This document shows, piece by piece, positions 23,446 to 34,889 of a stretch of DNA of 64,000 nucleotides. A program made the position numbers and the translations under genes. The DNA comes from Chelonoidis abingdonii (lineage: Eukaryota; Chordata; Testudines; Testudinidae), in the NCBI RefSeq assembly GCF_003597395.2, contig NC_133782.1:8961641-9025640 (forward strand). The letters run 5' to 3'. Numbering within the stretch: position 1 is the stretch's first letter; each line of letters begins with the position of its first letter. The notes beneath the pieces are model-generated. The model had not been told where the DNA came from and did no database searches. It saw only the letters and a program-made list of their open reading frames with translations.

Positions 23446-24581
23446 AAACTTTGTATTTCCATCCCGGTAAAAATATCATAGATCTTATGTATTATTTTAA
23501 TAAGTGATTAAAAATATAACAAAACAGAGTCTTTTTGGATCATGTTGAAGTTACTTGTAAAGTAAGGGGATATCAGAAAATCAGATCTCCTGGCATGCTC
23601 TATGTACAAACTATTTTGAAAAAAAAACAGAACAATTTTCTGTCCAAAAATCACTACATGTTTTTGAAACAAGGATTTAAGTGGAGAGTTTTTCTATTTT
23701 ATGACCCCTTTTCTTAACACAAATCAATAACACTGAGCTGGCAAGTTACATGACCAAAAACAAAGGAATCTGTGACCTGAATGAAATTACAGTTATTACA
23801 TGTGGCTATCTCCATCAAGAGGCAGACTGGCATGACAGATACCTTTTCCAAGAACCTGGCAGCACAAGTTATTGTTGTGAGAGTTTATAAACAAGAGTAG
23901 AATATATTTACAAAGAGGCTCTAAAGTAATTGGGCATTTTTGAGGCAAACAGCAACAATAAATAAAACCTATATGTGATTTACGGTCCAAATTTTCAAAA
24001 GCACGTGCACAGTTGTTTTATGCACACAACTGTATTCCCAATATACGCTTATAATGCATGCAAATTGGGAACTGTATGTCAAGGTCCAGAAATACAGTAA
24101 TTATGTGATTAAATTAGTCCACATTAGTGGACAGAGTTTGCAAAATTCAGACCTACATTTTCAAAGCACAGTTCAAATATTTTCCAATTAATTACCACTT
24201 TCCTAAGAGTGGGTGTCTGGCTAAATTTACCACCTTGTTTGTTAAAGCAATATAAGGTTACAGAGGTATTGCTTCTGAGTGGGGAATTATTGGAGAAAAA
24301 GAGAAAATCTATAGGTGCTGAAATTTCCTATTTCTTCTCACATCTATCCTTACATCTTCTCTTCTGATATTTATGTATTTTTTTATCTGCTTCATGCGAC
24401 AGCAGTAATGCTGAATGGCAATGAAAGTAAACCTAGTGTACTCCTCCTTGGCTAATTTATTTTTGTGCCAATAATAACTTGGTATTTGCTTTTCAGGTAT
24501 AAGGTATCTCGCGTTATCCAATGGCCTTGTGAATGTAATAAATATTGTAGCCCAATCAGGAAAGTCAGATTTTTTAAAAAT
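23446..24581. other. Intronic sequence, one MITE-like patch
   Basis: 23985-24200 has CCAAATTTTCAAAAGCACGT and TGCATGCAAATTGGGA words of a dispersed amniote MITE. No other element recognised. Confidence 0.45.
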
Positions 24582-26880
24582 TCATAGAATCATAGAATCA
24601 AAAGGTTGGAAGGGACCTCACGAGGTCATCTAGTCCAACCCCCTGCTAAAGGCAGGACCTTTTTCCCTAAATAATCCCAGCCAGGGTGCGGTCTAGCCGG
24701 ACTTTAAATAGCTCTAAAGATGGAGATTCTATCACCTCCCTAGGTAACCCATTCCAATACTTCACCACTCTCCTAGTCAGAAAGTTTTTTCTAATATCCA
24801 GCCTCGACTTCCGCAACTGCAACTTCAAACCATTGCTCCTTGTTCCGTCCTCCGTCACCACTGAGAACAGCCTAGCTCCCTCCTCCTTGGAGCATCCCTT
24901 CAAGTAGTTGAAGGTTGCTATCAAATCCCCCCTTAGTCTTCTCTTCTGCAGGCTAAATAAGCCCAGTTCCTTCAGTCTCTCTTCATAAGTCATGTGCTCC
25001 AGTCCTCTAATCATTTTTGTTGCCCTCCGCTGGACTCTCTCCAATTGTTCCACGTCCTTTTTGTAGTGTGGCGCCCAAAACTGGACACAATATTCCAGAT
25101 GCGGCCTCACCAGTGCCGAATAGAGGGGAATAATCACATCCCTCGATCTGCTGGCAACACTCCGACTAATACAGCCCAGTATGCTATTAGCCTTTTTGGC
25201 TACAAGAGCACACTGTAGGCTCATGTTCAACTTTCCATCTACCGTAACCCCAAGATCCTTTTCTTCAGCACTGCTACTTAGCCAAACAGTCCCCAGCCTG
25301 TAGCAGTGCATGGGGTTTTTCTGTCCTAAGTGCAGGACTTTGCACTTGTCCTTGTTGAACTTCATGAGGTTTCTTGTGGCCCACTTCTCCAATTTGTCTA
25401 AGTCTCCCTGAATCCTATCCCTGCCCTCCAGCGTGTCCACCACTCCCCCCAACTTGGTGTCATCTGCAAATTTACTTAATGTGCAATCTATCCCATCATC
25501 AAGATCATTAATGAAGACATTGAATAGAACGGGCCCTAAGACAGACCCCTGGGGCACACCACTTGTTACTGGTTGCCAACTAGAGAGTGTGCCATTGATA
25601 CCTACCCGCTGAACCCGTTGATTCAACCAGTTTTCTATCCACTTCACAGTCCATTCCTCCAACCCATACTTCCTTAGTTTGCTGATGAGAATGCTGTGGG
25701 AAACCGTGTCAAAAGCCTTACTAAAGTCAAGGTATACAACATCAACAGCTTTGCCCCCATCCACAAGTCCAGTCATCTCATCGTAGAAAGCAATCAGGTT
25801 GGTCAGGCATGATTTACCCTTGGTGAATCCATGCTGACTGCTTCTGATCACCTTGTTTTCCTCTAAGTGTTTCAGGATGGATTCCTTCAGCACCTGCTCC
25901 ATGATTTTTCCAGGGATTGAGGTGAGACTGATTGGTCTGTAGTTCCCTGGATCTTCCTTTTTCCCTTTCTTAAAGATAGGTACTATATTTGCTTTCTTCC
26001 AGTCCTCTGGGACCTCTCCTGTTCGCCATGAATTTTCAAAGATAATGGTCAACGGCTCTGCAATCACATCAGCTAACTCCCTCAGCACCCTCGGATGCAG
26101 TTCGTCCGGTCCCATAGACTTGTGCACGTCTAACGTCTTTAAGTAGTCCCTAACCTGACCCTCTATCACAGTGGGCTGCTCTCCTCCTCTCCTCTCTGCG
26201 TTCCCCAGTGTAGTAGTCTGGGAGTTGATCCTGCCCGTAAAGACTGAAGTGAAGAAGGAATTGAGTACTTCAGCCTTTTCCATATCTTCCACCACTAGGA
26301 TACCTGCCTCATTGAGTAAGGGACCTACACCATCCCTAGTCCTCTTCTTGTTGCTTACATACTTGTAAAACCCCTTCCTATTATCCTTCACATCCCTTGC
26401 TAGTTTCAACTCAAATTGCCCTTTGGCCTTTCTGATTCTATCCCTGCAGGCCCGAGCAATAATCTTATATGCCTCCCCAGTCATCTGTCCAAGCTTCCAT
26501 TTTTTGTAAGCTTCCTTCTTTTGCTTCAGCTCACCACTTAGTTCCCTGTTAAGCCATGCTGGGCACTTTCTACGCTTGCTGTTCTTTCTGCACATCGGTA
26601 TGGTATTTTCCTGTGCTCTTAGCATGGTTTCTTTAAAAAACTGCCAGCTCTCCTGGACACCCATCCCCTTCAGTTCAGCTTCCCAGGGAATCCTGCCCAT
26701 GATTTCTCTAAGGGAGCTTAAATCCGCTTTTCTGAAATCCAGGGTTTGCGTTCTGCTTCTCTCCTTCCTTCCTTTGACCAGGGTTCTGAACTCTACCATG
26801 TCATGATCACTGCTGCCCTTGTTGCCGTTCACCCTTACTTCCCCGATCAACTCTTCTCTGTTTGTGAGCAGGAGGTCTGT
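24582..26880 (-). mobile_element. CR1 LINE, 5'-truncated, young
   Basis: The 3' end (low coordinates) carries the CR1 hallmark: tandem TCATAGAA octamers at 24582-24599, then AAGGTTGGAAGGGACCTCAC and CATCTAGTCCAACCCCCTGC. Family homology stops near 26880, inside the endonuclease region, so the copy is 5'-truncated, as most CR1 copies are. The uninterrupted reading frame and intact 3' end imply recent insertion. No target duplication is visible, as is usual for CR1. It is in sense with CDH4. Confidence 0.93.
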
Positions 26881-26943
26881 CTGTACTGTACTGACTGTCT
26901 GTCTGTACTGAAAATAGTTTCTGCAGAGAGATCTAATTATCAA
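24667..26943 (-). CDS. CR1 ORF2 fragment: reverse transcriptase, 758-codon open frame
   Basis: This frame encodes the C-terminal tail of the apurinic-type endonuclease and a full reverse transcriptase that copies the LINE RNA at the target site. The first 22 codons (to about 26880) come from flanking DNA, and family sequence begins at DLLLTNREE. The endonuclease catalytic motif SDHDMVEF is at codons 45-52. Reverse transcriptase runs about 310-570, with [14 protein letters not shown] at 334-347, motif [10 protein letters not shown] at 404-412, [11 protein letters not shown] at 461-471 and the catalytic FADD at 492-495. The C-terminal domain ends DRTLAGII, with stop TAG at 24667-24669. No stop or frameshift interrupts it. 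Most of the endonuclease is missing, so it cannot mobilise itself. Full CR1 ORF2 is roughly 900-1000 residues. Confidence 0.93.
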   Translation of the reverse strand: MIIRSLCRNYFQYRQTVSTVQTDLLLTNREELIGEVRVNGNKGSSDHDMVEFRTLVKGRKERSRTQTLDFRKADLSSLREIMGRIPWEAELKGMGVQESWQFFKETMLRAQENTIPMCRKNSKRRKCPAWLNRELSGELKQKKEAYKKWKLGQMTGEAYKIIARACRDRIRKAKGQFELKLARDVKDNRKGFYKYVSNKKRTRDGVGPLLNEAGILVVEDMEKAEVLNSFFTSVFTGRINSQTTTLGNAERRGGEQPTVIEGQVRDYLKTLDVHKSMGPDELHPRVLRELADVIAEPLTIIFENSWRTGEVPEDWKKANIVPIFKKGKKEDPGNYRPISLTSIPGKIMEQVLKESILKHLEENKVIRSSQHGFTKGKSCLTNLIAFYDEMTGLVDGGKAVDVVYLDFSKAFDTVSHSILISKLRKYGLEEWTVKWIENWLNQRVQRVGINGTLSSWQPVTSGVPQGSVLGPVLFNVFINDLDDGIDCTLSKFADDTKLGGVVDTLEGRDRIQGDLDKLEKWATRNLMKFNKDKCKVLHLGQKNPMHCYRLGTVWLSSSAEEKDLGVTVDGKLNMSLQCALVAKKANSILGCISRSVASRSRDVIIPLYSALVRPHLEYCVQFWAPHYKKDVEQLERVQRRATKMIRGLEHMTYEERLKELGLFSLQKRRLRGDLIATFNYLKGCSKEEGARLFSVVTEDGTRSNGLKLQLRKSRLDIRKNFLTRRVVKYWNGLPREVIESPSLELFKVRLDRTLAGII
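26877..26910. repeat. Short tandem duplication at the CR1 5' junction
   Basis: GTCTGTCTGTACTG occurs twice, 20 bases apart, exactly where CR1 homology begins. It may be a by-product of insertion or a small microsatellite expansion. Confidence 0.5.
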
Positions 26944-26965
26944 TCACTTAAATAAAGCTCGAGGA

Positions 26966-27250
26966 GGACAGATTTTTAAAACAGTTTAGCACACAACAGC
27001 TCCCACTTAGACACACCTCAATATATGGCCAGGTTTCCAAATTGCTTAACTCCCACTCAGGAAGCTAAATGAAGCAGGCAGATTTCAAAATAAGCTCAGA
27101 GCATCCAGCACTCTCACTGTTCTGTCAATGAATGGGTAGGTTTGTGTGTTTCAAAATCTGATCCCTTCATTCAGGTGCATAAATGGGAACTGAGTTCCTT
27201 TTGAAATCTACCCCAGGTTGTGGGCGCTAAACTCTTTTGAAAATCTGTCC
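26966..27250. mobile_element. MITE with GGACAGATTTT inverted ends, 285 bp
   Basis: The left end GGACAGATTTTTAAAACAGT and right end reversed GGACAGATTTTCAAAAGAGT are clear inverted repeats, each followed by TTTAGC and an ACAGC/CAAC stretch. The interior is non-coding. A convincing target duplication was not found. It resembles the amniote element containing TTTTCAAAAGGGCTCAGC. Confidence 0.65.
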
Positions 27251-27302
27251 TTTTTCTTTTTCACTATGGTGACAGGTCATGTCTTTGGGTAGGTTGTTGG
27301 CA

Positions 27303-27372
27303 GTGGGGAATTAAACCTGGGACCGCTTGCTCTTAAAGCATAAGTCTCTAGTGCCTGAGCTAAAAAATACAG
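27303..27372 (-). mobile_element. tRNA-like head of an old SINE
   Basis: On the minus strand TTTAGCTCAGGCACTAG (A box) is followed about 45 nt later by GGTCCCAGGTTTAATTCCCC (B box). These are Pol III internal promoter boxes at tRNA-like spacing. The acceptor stem does not pair well, so this is a SINE head or tRNA pseudogene. Confidence 0.55.
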
Positions 27373-27390
27373 CCAGGTTTGCCAAGTCAT

Positions 27391-29603
27391 GAGCAGGATC
27401 ATCAACCTCTGTATGTGGCCCAGCCCCTCCAAAGGTGTGTTTCATTTACCACGTACTGGGTAATAACGTGAGAGACTCCATGTTTCTAAAACTAAATTGG
27501 GTCTTTATTAAGGGAACTATTTACAGAGATGCTGCCACTGCAGCTAGCCTTAAAGCCATATGCAAACAGACTGACTTCCTGGTGCCTCCATCAAACTCTT
27601 CCCTCCTGCAACCTGTGATCCTCCCTCCAAGTTCCCTGCTACAAGAGGGCTACAGAGTATCACACTAGGTACCAGTGGTTTACGGTAATAATGTTATTTT
27701 TTATTCCCTAAAATTTCTACTCCCACAGGATAAAATTCACCCCTATGAAGGGGGCCAGTACAATACTTATGGACCACCTAAATCCAACTTCTACGAACAC
27801 TCTCACATATTCTCGCTCCTCCCATTTGCTGTTTTTGTAAGTGAAGACCAAATCAGACTGGTTTACATTGCTTTGTTACTCAGTGCAATTCAATTACAAT
27901 GTTGCTCAAACAAGTAATATTTCACCTACAGGAAGTACATGCGAAAAGCTGGCATAAACAGATCAGCTTTAGATGGGAAACTTTCTCTGCTATTCACACA
28001 CAGGCTGAAATTCACTCCTGCACACAGGACCAGCCCAGAGCCTAATCACCACTGAACACCCACCTAAACTTTACTTTGAGGACTTAAATGGGATTTAGGG
28101 GGGCAAATGCCTCCCTGTGCTAGCCTGCTGCACAGTGGTGAATTTCCACATTCAAGTGCTGATTTTTACTGTGACTGAAAAGAGACTAGAGACACAAAAT
28201 GTTTACTTAGAAATAATTCACATGAGCAATCTGAATGTTCACTCTGATTCACAGGCCAAAGCTCAGGAGGGTTCAGCCCACAATACCACGTCAGTCAGAA
28301 AAAATGTTCCATAAATCTTGGTAAAGCATTGAAAACACTGTATGTCAGGGTTTCTTGAGACAGGCAGAATTCCAGAGGCCACAACCTAGCCCAGAATTTT
28401 CATTTTATCACTGCAAAGTTTTTGAGAGCTGACCTTCAATAAATAGGTTTCATCTATCAGTGTGACTAATAATCACATGTTCTGCTTAAAAAAAACAAAA
28501 TTCTCCCTTGATGCTTTAAACATGTAAAACACTCTCACACCTTATATTATACATCTCTGTTTGTTTCCTAAGCTGTTACTCTTTGCCTTTTAAAATGCTG
28601 TGATATGCAAATACTTTCTTGTTTTAAAAAACACCTTCTGAATTGACAGATACTTGATCATTTCTTTTCCTGCTTCAGCTTTTCTGGGAATAGGTGTCAA
28701 AAGCTTAAATATAAATGTGAATCCATCTTAATATAAGTGATTTAACATTAAGGATTTCTTGCATGGTTACTTCTGAAAGCACAGTTCTTCATTCTGCTGG
28801 TGTTTATAGCATCTCAATAATGTTATGTTAATTCCAGTACTTTTGCATGAGGAAGTGCTTTAAGAGTTATCTGAAGGAAAGTGGGAATAAAATTAATCTT
28901 TTTCACTATAGAGATTATAAATTTAATAACACAGCAAAACCCTTCTTGGGTTCTGTTCTCTGGCTCCTGAGCAGGTTTGGACACAATGGAGCAGATTCTC
29001 TCCCCCTGTTTGTTCCCTTTGTGCTGTTCAGCTGGTGTGGGAATGGCAACCTCCTTTTAGTACACAGATAGTAGAGGAGAGTCCCTGGCAGGCCTGGAGA
29101 CAGCTTTGAGGGCTGCTATACCTTCCCTCCTGAAGTCTCCAGTACATGAGGCATGTCAGAGGCACAACGCTGTGAAATCTCCTGATTTTATCCTGAGATT
29201 TATTGGATTTGGTATTTTTCTTGAAGACCTGTTCCAGGAATCATGTGAGCATGTGAAAAATCTCACCTCAAAAAAGTATCAGTAAGTTTCTAGCCCTTGT
29301 GAGTGTGGTAAAAGCTCAGAAACATGCTCACTAAAGGCTGGAAGACAAGAAGGGAAATTAAAAGAGCCCCACATTTATTTAATGTATTTATGTATTTATT
29401 CATCATAAAATTGCATGGTTTTTAAGCCCATCACATGATTTTCGGGGGTCTCACTCATGATTTTTACTGCTTGGGGTTAACAATCCTGAGGCTCTGTCCC
29501 CTGGGGAAGGGAAGTGGCTGGAGGGGAATGGACTCCAGCTATTCCCAGTTGGTACACTCCATACCAAGTGGGTTGAATTTTACCCCTGGAATTCCAGACA
29601 ATA
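27391..29603. other. Intronic sequence without recognised elements
   Basis: AT-rich, with no transposon ends or exon-like structure that I can support. Confidence 0.5.
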
Positions 29604-29611
29604 GATTAGTT

Positions 29612-29886
29612 CAGTGTTTCTCAAACTGGGGCCGCTGCTTGTGTAGGGAAAGCCCCTGGCGGACCGGGTCAGTTTGTTTACCTGCCCTGTCCACAGGTCA
29701 GCCAATCGCAGCTTCCACTCCCTCGGCCCGTGCCACTTCCTGCAGCCTCCATTGGCCTGGAGCGGCAAACCGTGGCCAGTGGGAGCCGCGATCGGCTGAA
29801 CCTGCGGATGGGGCAGGTAAACAAACTGGCCTGGCCTTCCGGGGGCTCTCTCTACACAAGCAGCAGCCTCAGTCTGAGAAACACTG
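29612..29886. mobile_element. hAT fold-back element, 275 bp
   Basis: The ends are CAGTGTTTCTCAAACTGGGG and, reversed, CAGTGTTTCTCAGACTGAGG, the standard hAT CAGTGNTTCTCAAACT type. Flanking 8-bp repeats GATTAGTT (29604-29611) and GATTAGTG (29887-29894) match at 7 of 8. The arms stay complementary for about 80 bases (both contain CAGTTTGTTTACCTGCCC), so the element can fold almost wholly on itself. A 219-codon frame (29435-30094) crossing it is chance. Confidence 0.85.
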
Positions 29887-29894
29887 GATTAGTG

Positions 29895-32744
29895 TGATCA
29901 AAGTTTTGGAAAGCAAACCAAAAAGTCAGCAGACACATCCTGTTCCCGTGAAACATACAAGCAATATATATAAAAAAGGCACTTCTCTGCTAGGAAGGGA
30001 GCCTGTTGAAAAATACCACAATCACAGTAGTCAGTCAATCCCCACATACCCTCCAAGATATCTGTCATGCTCTGACCTTGGGCAGGCACCATAGATGGCA
30101 AAAACATGTTTAAAAAATGCTCTGTATCTAAGGTTAATAGCGAAGCATGTTCTGTTTTTACCTGATCCTAGCTCTAGATTAGGAGTTACAAAGGGTGAGG
30201 TTAGAGGCCACATCATTTTTTATTCTATTTGTTTGGTTTAGGAGAATGCCATTACTTGCACATGGCTGCCTGAAAAACAGTAGGCTGTGTTGAAAACCAG
30301 AAGCTATTAAATCCAAAGAATTTTTTCATCGCTAAATAGCACCTTTAAATTCATCTCATTCTTCAAAGTTGACACAAGCACCAACTTTCTACATTGTGCC
30401 TCTATAGTTAAGTTTGGGTCAGCGTTTTCTATTTTCAGGGGTTTTATAACAAGGCCATACAATTTGTTTATTGACTGAAACTTGGTAAAAGCCACAGTAA
30501 GCATGGAGCAAATTGAAAATTAAAGTTTGGGCTGTTATCAAATTATAGGTATGTGTATGTGTGTGTTCAGGGAAGAGAGGAAGAGAGAGAAAAGAAACTA
30601 GTGTTTTCAGATGTCTTTGTGTATCCTTTTAAAAATTAAGGCCCCAATCCTGCAGATGGGTTGCCATACCTGCACAGAGCCCTGCCAAAGTCAATGGGGT
30701 CTCTGTACAGTCAAATCAATTTGTCCAGGCACAATAGATTGCAAGATCTGGACCTAAACTAGTCCAGGACCCAGACTAGTTTAGAAAACATCTAAGTTTT
30801 CAGACTTTGCAAATGCTGGAATTCCTTCCGTGGAACTGTTTCCAATAGGAGAGCCCAGCCATCTGTTTCATGACTTTCCAAAATAATTCCAAAATTAGCA
30901 TATTAGAAAATATTCTGCTTCAGAAATCTGCACTGTGCATGTGGGCCTGAGATTCAAAATAAGGCACCTGCAAAGTAATAGTGCAAGAGGCTTAAATGAT
31001 GGTCAACTATATTTTGTGACATTCTTATCTCAGCAGAAAGCAAAGAGCAACTTAAATCTAAGAGCTGCCACTTCTGACTGATGTCAATATTTTGTATGCT
31101 TTATGCTCAGAAAATTCCATTTTCATTTTAGAAACCACTTGAAAATAGGATTGAGGAACAAGATTCTGGCTGTGGCAATTTTTGCAAAATTACTGTATTA
31201 TTTCCAGCTTTTCCAGGGCAAATACTCAACAAAAGTTTAATATCTAGGTGTCCATACAGCAACTGTTGTTGTCAGCAGACGTCCTTCAGTAAATATGTCA
31301 GAGTTGCATTCATGCTGCCGACAGTTTGCATTTGTCTTGTTATGAAAATGGCAGTGAGTGTTAGAGAAAACCTAATCAGGTGCCATGAAGAATGTAAAGG
31401 GAATGACGATATTTAAAAAAAAAATTGCCCTCCTCTGGAGTTCTGCAAAGCAAATCCTTCTTGCAGTATGTAACTTCTCAGAGATTACCCGAAGGCCATG
31501 CTTTAGTTTGAAAAAATCCTAGTTATGTCCCTTGCACTTTCATAATCTGCAAAACCTTTGCTGTCAAATGCTGCCAGTGTAATTTAATAAACAGGGAGAA
31601 TGCCTTAATGTATTCTGAAACCTGAAAACCACCCATCATTAGTCCCACATGCTGTTTCCCTATTTTCTCTGCTTTAAGCCATTTAGCTGCTACAGCTGTT
31701 TTCTTCGCAATTCTGACTTCTGTTTTTATTGGCCTGATTTGTTTTCTGGTGTCTCTGGTTTGATTAAAAAGGAAAAAAACCCCAACACGATTCAGTTTTA
31801 GGGAAAATTGCCTCCTTTCTCCAACTCTGTTGGCTGGGCTGCTTAAAAGAGATAATAAACAAGAATAAGATAAATCCAGGTCAATGAACGTTGATAATAT
31901 TGTCCCTCTCGCTTCTGTAGGGAGACGAGAGAGGCCATGATCAAGGTGCCACTTTTCATGGGTAGCTGAAAAAAGGCAGCAGAGTCATAAGTTTTAAATC
32001 CCTACAGTCTTGTGTTAATGCACCTATCTTAAAAAAACACACTAAAATATTTCCAATCCATTTCATTAAAGGTATTTGATATGTATATATATTCTATCTA
32101 TCTTGTTTCTAACAAAGCACCAAAGGGTCTAGGATTTTGGATCCTAAAGATTATGGCACTTTGTAGCGCACCACAAGCCTTGAGAAGCTAAGAAGCATTG
32201 ACTTCGTATGGAATGAACAAACTATACTGCTGCAAATCTGGTATCATCCAATATTTAATAAATTAGTTCACTTTGATTAAATAGCTTTGCTTGCTTCTTG
32301 CAACGGCATATCACATATGCTTATACCTTATAACAAATGCAGGAGGACGTCCAAAGAAAGAAGGAACAAGTTACATTGGAGAAAGCAACTGACTAATTTA
32401 AATTCAGCAAAATGAAAGGTTAGTGGAAGTAGTAAAATAACTGAACAGACAAAGTGAGGTTCTCCCTATTGTATTTCCCCTACAATTTGTTTTATACAGT
32501 ATTGGCAGGCCCACGTGGGTCGATTTGCTGAGAAAGACGGTGATTGACATTGTTATTGGAAAAAAGACTAAAAGTCAAAAAAGACTAAGAGGAGCTTCTG
32601 TCAAAAGAGATCTCTGAAGGCAAGGGACCGTTTCTCTTCCCATTGTGGGGAGTATAGCCTTCACGAGCCAAATTCTCTTCCAAATTCTTCTAGAGAAACA
32701 CCAATGAAATCAGTAGGGAGTCACCGGAGTAAGGTCCAGATCCA
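29895..32744. other. Intronic sequence, one decayed MITE
   Basis: 30640-30735 (GGCCCCAATCCTGCAGATGG, then AAAGTCAATGGGGTCTCTGT) is a decayed fold-back MITE. A GT microsatellite lies at 30549-30566. The rest is unrecognised. Confidence 0.5.
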
Positions 32745-32940
32745 ATTTGGTTCCTGGCAATTAGGAGCTGTGGGAAGTGGTGGCCTGGCTTCCCGCAGCT
32801 CCCATTGGCTGGGAACAGCGAACCGCAGCCACTGGGGAGCTGCAAGTGGCCATATCTGCAGACGCTTAGATAAACAAAGCATCTCATGGCCCGCCAGGGC
32901 TTACCCTGAAAAAGCCGCAAACTAAGTTTGGGAACCGCTG
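32745..32940 (-). mobile_element. hAT fragment ending CAGCGGTTCCCAAACTT
   Basis: The high-coordinate end reversed is CAGCGGTTCCCAAACTTAGT, a hAT terminus. The body (CGCAGCTCCCATTGGCTGGG, then GGCCCGCCAGGGCTTACCCT) matches a GC-rich turtle hAT related to the copy at 29612. The other end is missing or too diverged, and no duplication was found. Confidence 0.65.
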
Positions 32941-33007
32941 CTCTAGGGGAAGACGTAGAAACAATGACCAACAATTTTAACACTGTAATGAATGAGGTAG
33001 CAAAGTA

Positions 33008-33105
33008 ATGTTGAAAGTCATACTGAACAGACTGAAGCTACAAGCAGAGAATATCATCGCTGAAGAACAGGCTGGCATTCATGCTGGAAGAAGTACCACA
33101 GGGAT
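33008..33105 (+). mobile_element. RTE (BovB-like) LINE reverse-transcriptase fragment
   Basis: A 32-codon frame starting at 33008 reads MLKVILNRLKLQAENIIAEE, then QAGIHAGRSTTG. This is the conserved block of RTE-clade reverse transcriptases around EEQAGFRxGRST. It is a short internal piece without either end of the element. Confidence 0.75.
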
Positions 33106-33151
33106 GCTTCCCTTGAGTCCTGCCCTTTGGCAGGGCCAACTGCAGGAGCTA

Positions 33152-33451
33152 ATCCTGGTTCTGTAGCCATACCCCTTTTCTTTCCCCATTAATCAGGTCC
33201 ACATCCAGTCTCTCCTCCCTGGAGAACACTTCCTCTCTCACTGACTGTATTGCACTCTTACTTTTAAGTTCCTCCTTCAACCTAACCATGCCTTCCCCAG
33301 GTGTAACAGGTAAGGTCAATACAAGTTTCAGGCTCATTTTAACCCTTTCTGGGGTGACGTGGGGTTTATATTCCCCATCAGAGTCATGTTGCAACTGAGA
33401 GATTTCTTCATGATGAATAGGACTTTCTTTTTTTTTCCCAGTATCGGCTCG
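33152..33451 (-). other. Unassigned 100-codon open frame, highly charged
   Basis: The minus strand is open for 100 codons up to a TAG at 33149-33151, bounded upstream by a TGA at 33452-33454. It has Glu/Lys/Arg-rich text such as GMVRLKEELKSKSAIQSV and SREERLDVDLING. There is no ATG near its start, no splice signals, and a run of nine A near 33428. Composition and position beside a LINE fragment suggest a retroelement polyprotein linker, but I do not recognise the family. Confidence 0.3.
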
Positions 33452-33519
33452 TCAACTTTAATGATGTCTCCTTCTCTAGAACCATCTCTATGATCTGGGT
33501 AAGATCGTTATTCAATGAG

Positions 33520-34435
33520 AGCAATTATTACTATACATGAAACAAACTGACCACGTCAACTACCATAAAAGAACTTAGTGTGAACATTTTTTTAAAAAAT
33601 GCTCACTCCGTGTTGTGAGGTATAAAGTACTGCAGGCAAGGGTACATTTATTAATTTAAAAGGAAGAAGTAGATTTAGATGGGTTTCCTTTAATTCTAAA
33701 ATGTTTCAAGCATAAAGGGACACTTTTGGCAGCATAAATTGGGCCCTTTTTATAAGTATAAAGAATCAAGCAGTAGCCACAAGCTATTTCAATAACTGAA
33801 GGCAGGATTTAATTTTCTCAGATCAGACCCTTAATCAAACAGTATTTAATTTCCATACTTTTTGTAATCCAAGGGATGCACAGGATCTTTGCAAGTGTCA
33901 AAGGCTTTTAAGTAACCAGTAAGCAGGTTCCATCTTAGCAGGGCAAAGTTCATAAAAGAATCAGCACCATGGACATCCATTGACACGATCCCAGAGTCTT
34001 GTAATATGAAATTCATTTCACATTGCCACAAGGTACCAAAGAGGAACTTGCCAATCATATTTACATGATGAAATGTAATTCATGTGGGTATAAGACTAGA
34101 GAAACACTGAAGTTTCCTGTTCAGTAGCTGCAAGGGGGAGTTTCTGTAGCTAAGCTTTCTGCAATTTTAGCTACCTTCCTTTATAAAAAAAATCTGAATT
34201 TCATATGGGAAGCAAAGTGTCCCTGAATTTTAAAGTTGAATTTAGCAGTATATATTCTAAGATAGTCAAACCTAACAAGCCTAAACTGAAAAAAAATGTG
34301 CAAAATATAATTCTGACAAAATAATTAATTGAGATTAACTCGAGACCTGATCACATTCAATGCTTCACTGAATGCTTATTAAAATGACATACATAATGGT
34401 GGTGTATTTTATTTTATTTATTTATAGATATAAGC
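33520..34435. other. Intronic sequence without recognised elements
   Basis: AT-rich. Nothing supported. Confidence 0.5.
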
Positions 34436-34612
34436 ATTAACAGTGTCATCATCATGATACTTCTGTGAGGTAGGGAAGTATTATCATGGTCATTTTTCAG
34501 ATGGAGACCTGAGACACAGAGAGATTCAGGACCATACTTTTGAAAGTATCCACTAATTTGGGGAGCCCAGTTTGAGACACCCAGGCCTGATTTTCAGAGG
34601 TGCTGGAAATAG
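34436..34612 (+). mobile_element. MIR fragment and adjoining amniote repeat
   Basis: TTCTGTGAGGTAGGGAAGTA, then GGTCATTTTTCAGATGGAGA and CTGAGACACAGAGAGA match the MIR core in plus orientation. It is followed by GGGAGCCCAGTTTGAGACAC and GGCCTGATTTTCAGAGGTGC, a separate common sauropsid repeat. Confidence 0.6.
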
Positions 34613-34693
34613 TCTTATTCGATGGTGGAATTTTCCTGGAAAGTTTGAAGCAAATTGTAAATGGTGATATGGAAACCAGATGTCTTAAAGAAT

Positions 34694-34889
34694 GTTTAAT
34701 TGCAGTGTTGATGTTCTGGCTCAGGCTGCAGCCTGAGCCCTGGGATTCTCCCACCTCTCAGGGTCCTAGGGTCCAGGCTCCATATGAGCTCAGACGTCTA
34801 CACTGGAACTAAACAGTAGCCTCAACCCTGCGAGCCCGAATTAGCTGGCATGGGCCAGCCGTGGGTGTCTAATTGCAGTGTAGACATAT
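34694..34889. mobile_element. Palindromic MITE with AATTGCAGTGTAGAC modules
   Basis: Three related modules are present: GTTTAATTGCAGTGTTGA at the left, an inverted GTCTACACTGGAACTAAAC at 34795, and GTCTAATTGCAGTGTAGACA at the right. Between them lie GCTCAGGCTGCAGCCTGAGC, itself a palindrome, and GGCATGGGCCAGCCGTGGGT. It matches a turtle repeat I know by sequence, not by name. Confidence 0.6.

Noticed and set aside
27303..27372. Functional tRNA gene on the minus strand
   Set aside because: Same reason: promoter boxes without a complete cloverleaf.
29435..30094. 219-codon plus-strand open frame
   Set aside because: It runs through unique sequence and straight across a hAT element bounded by target duplications, and shows no domain.
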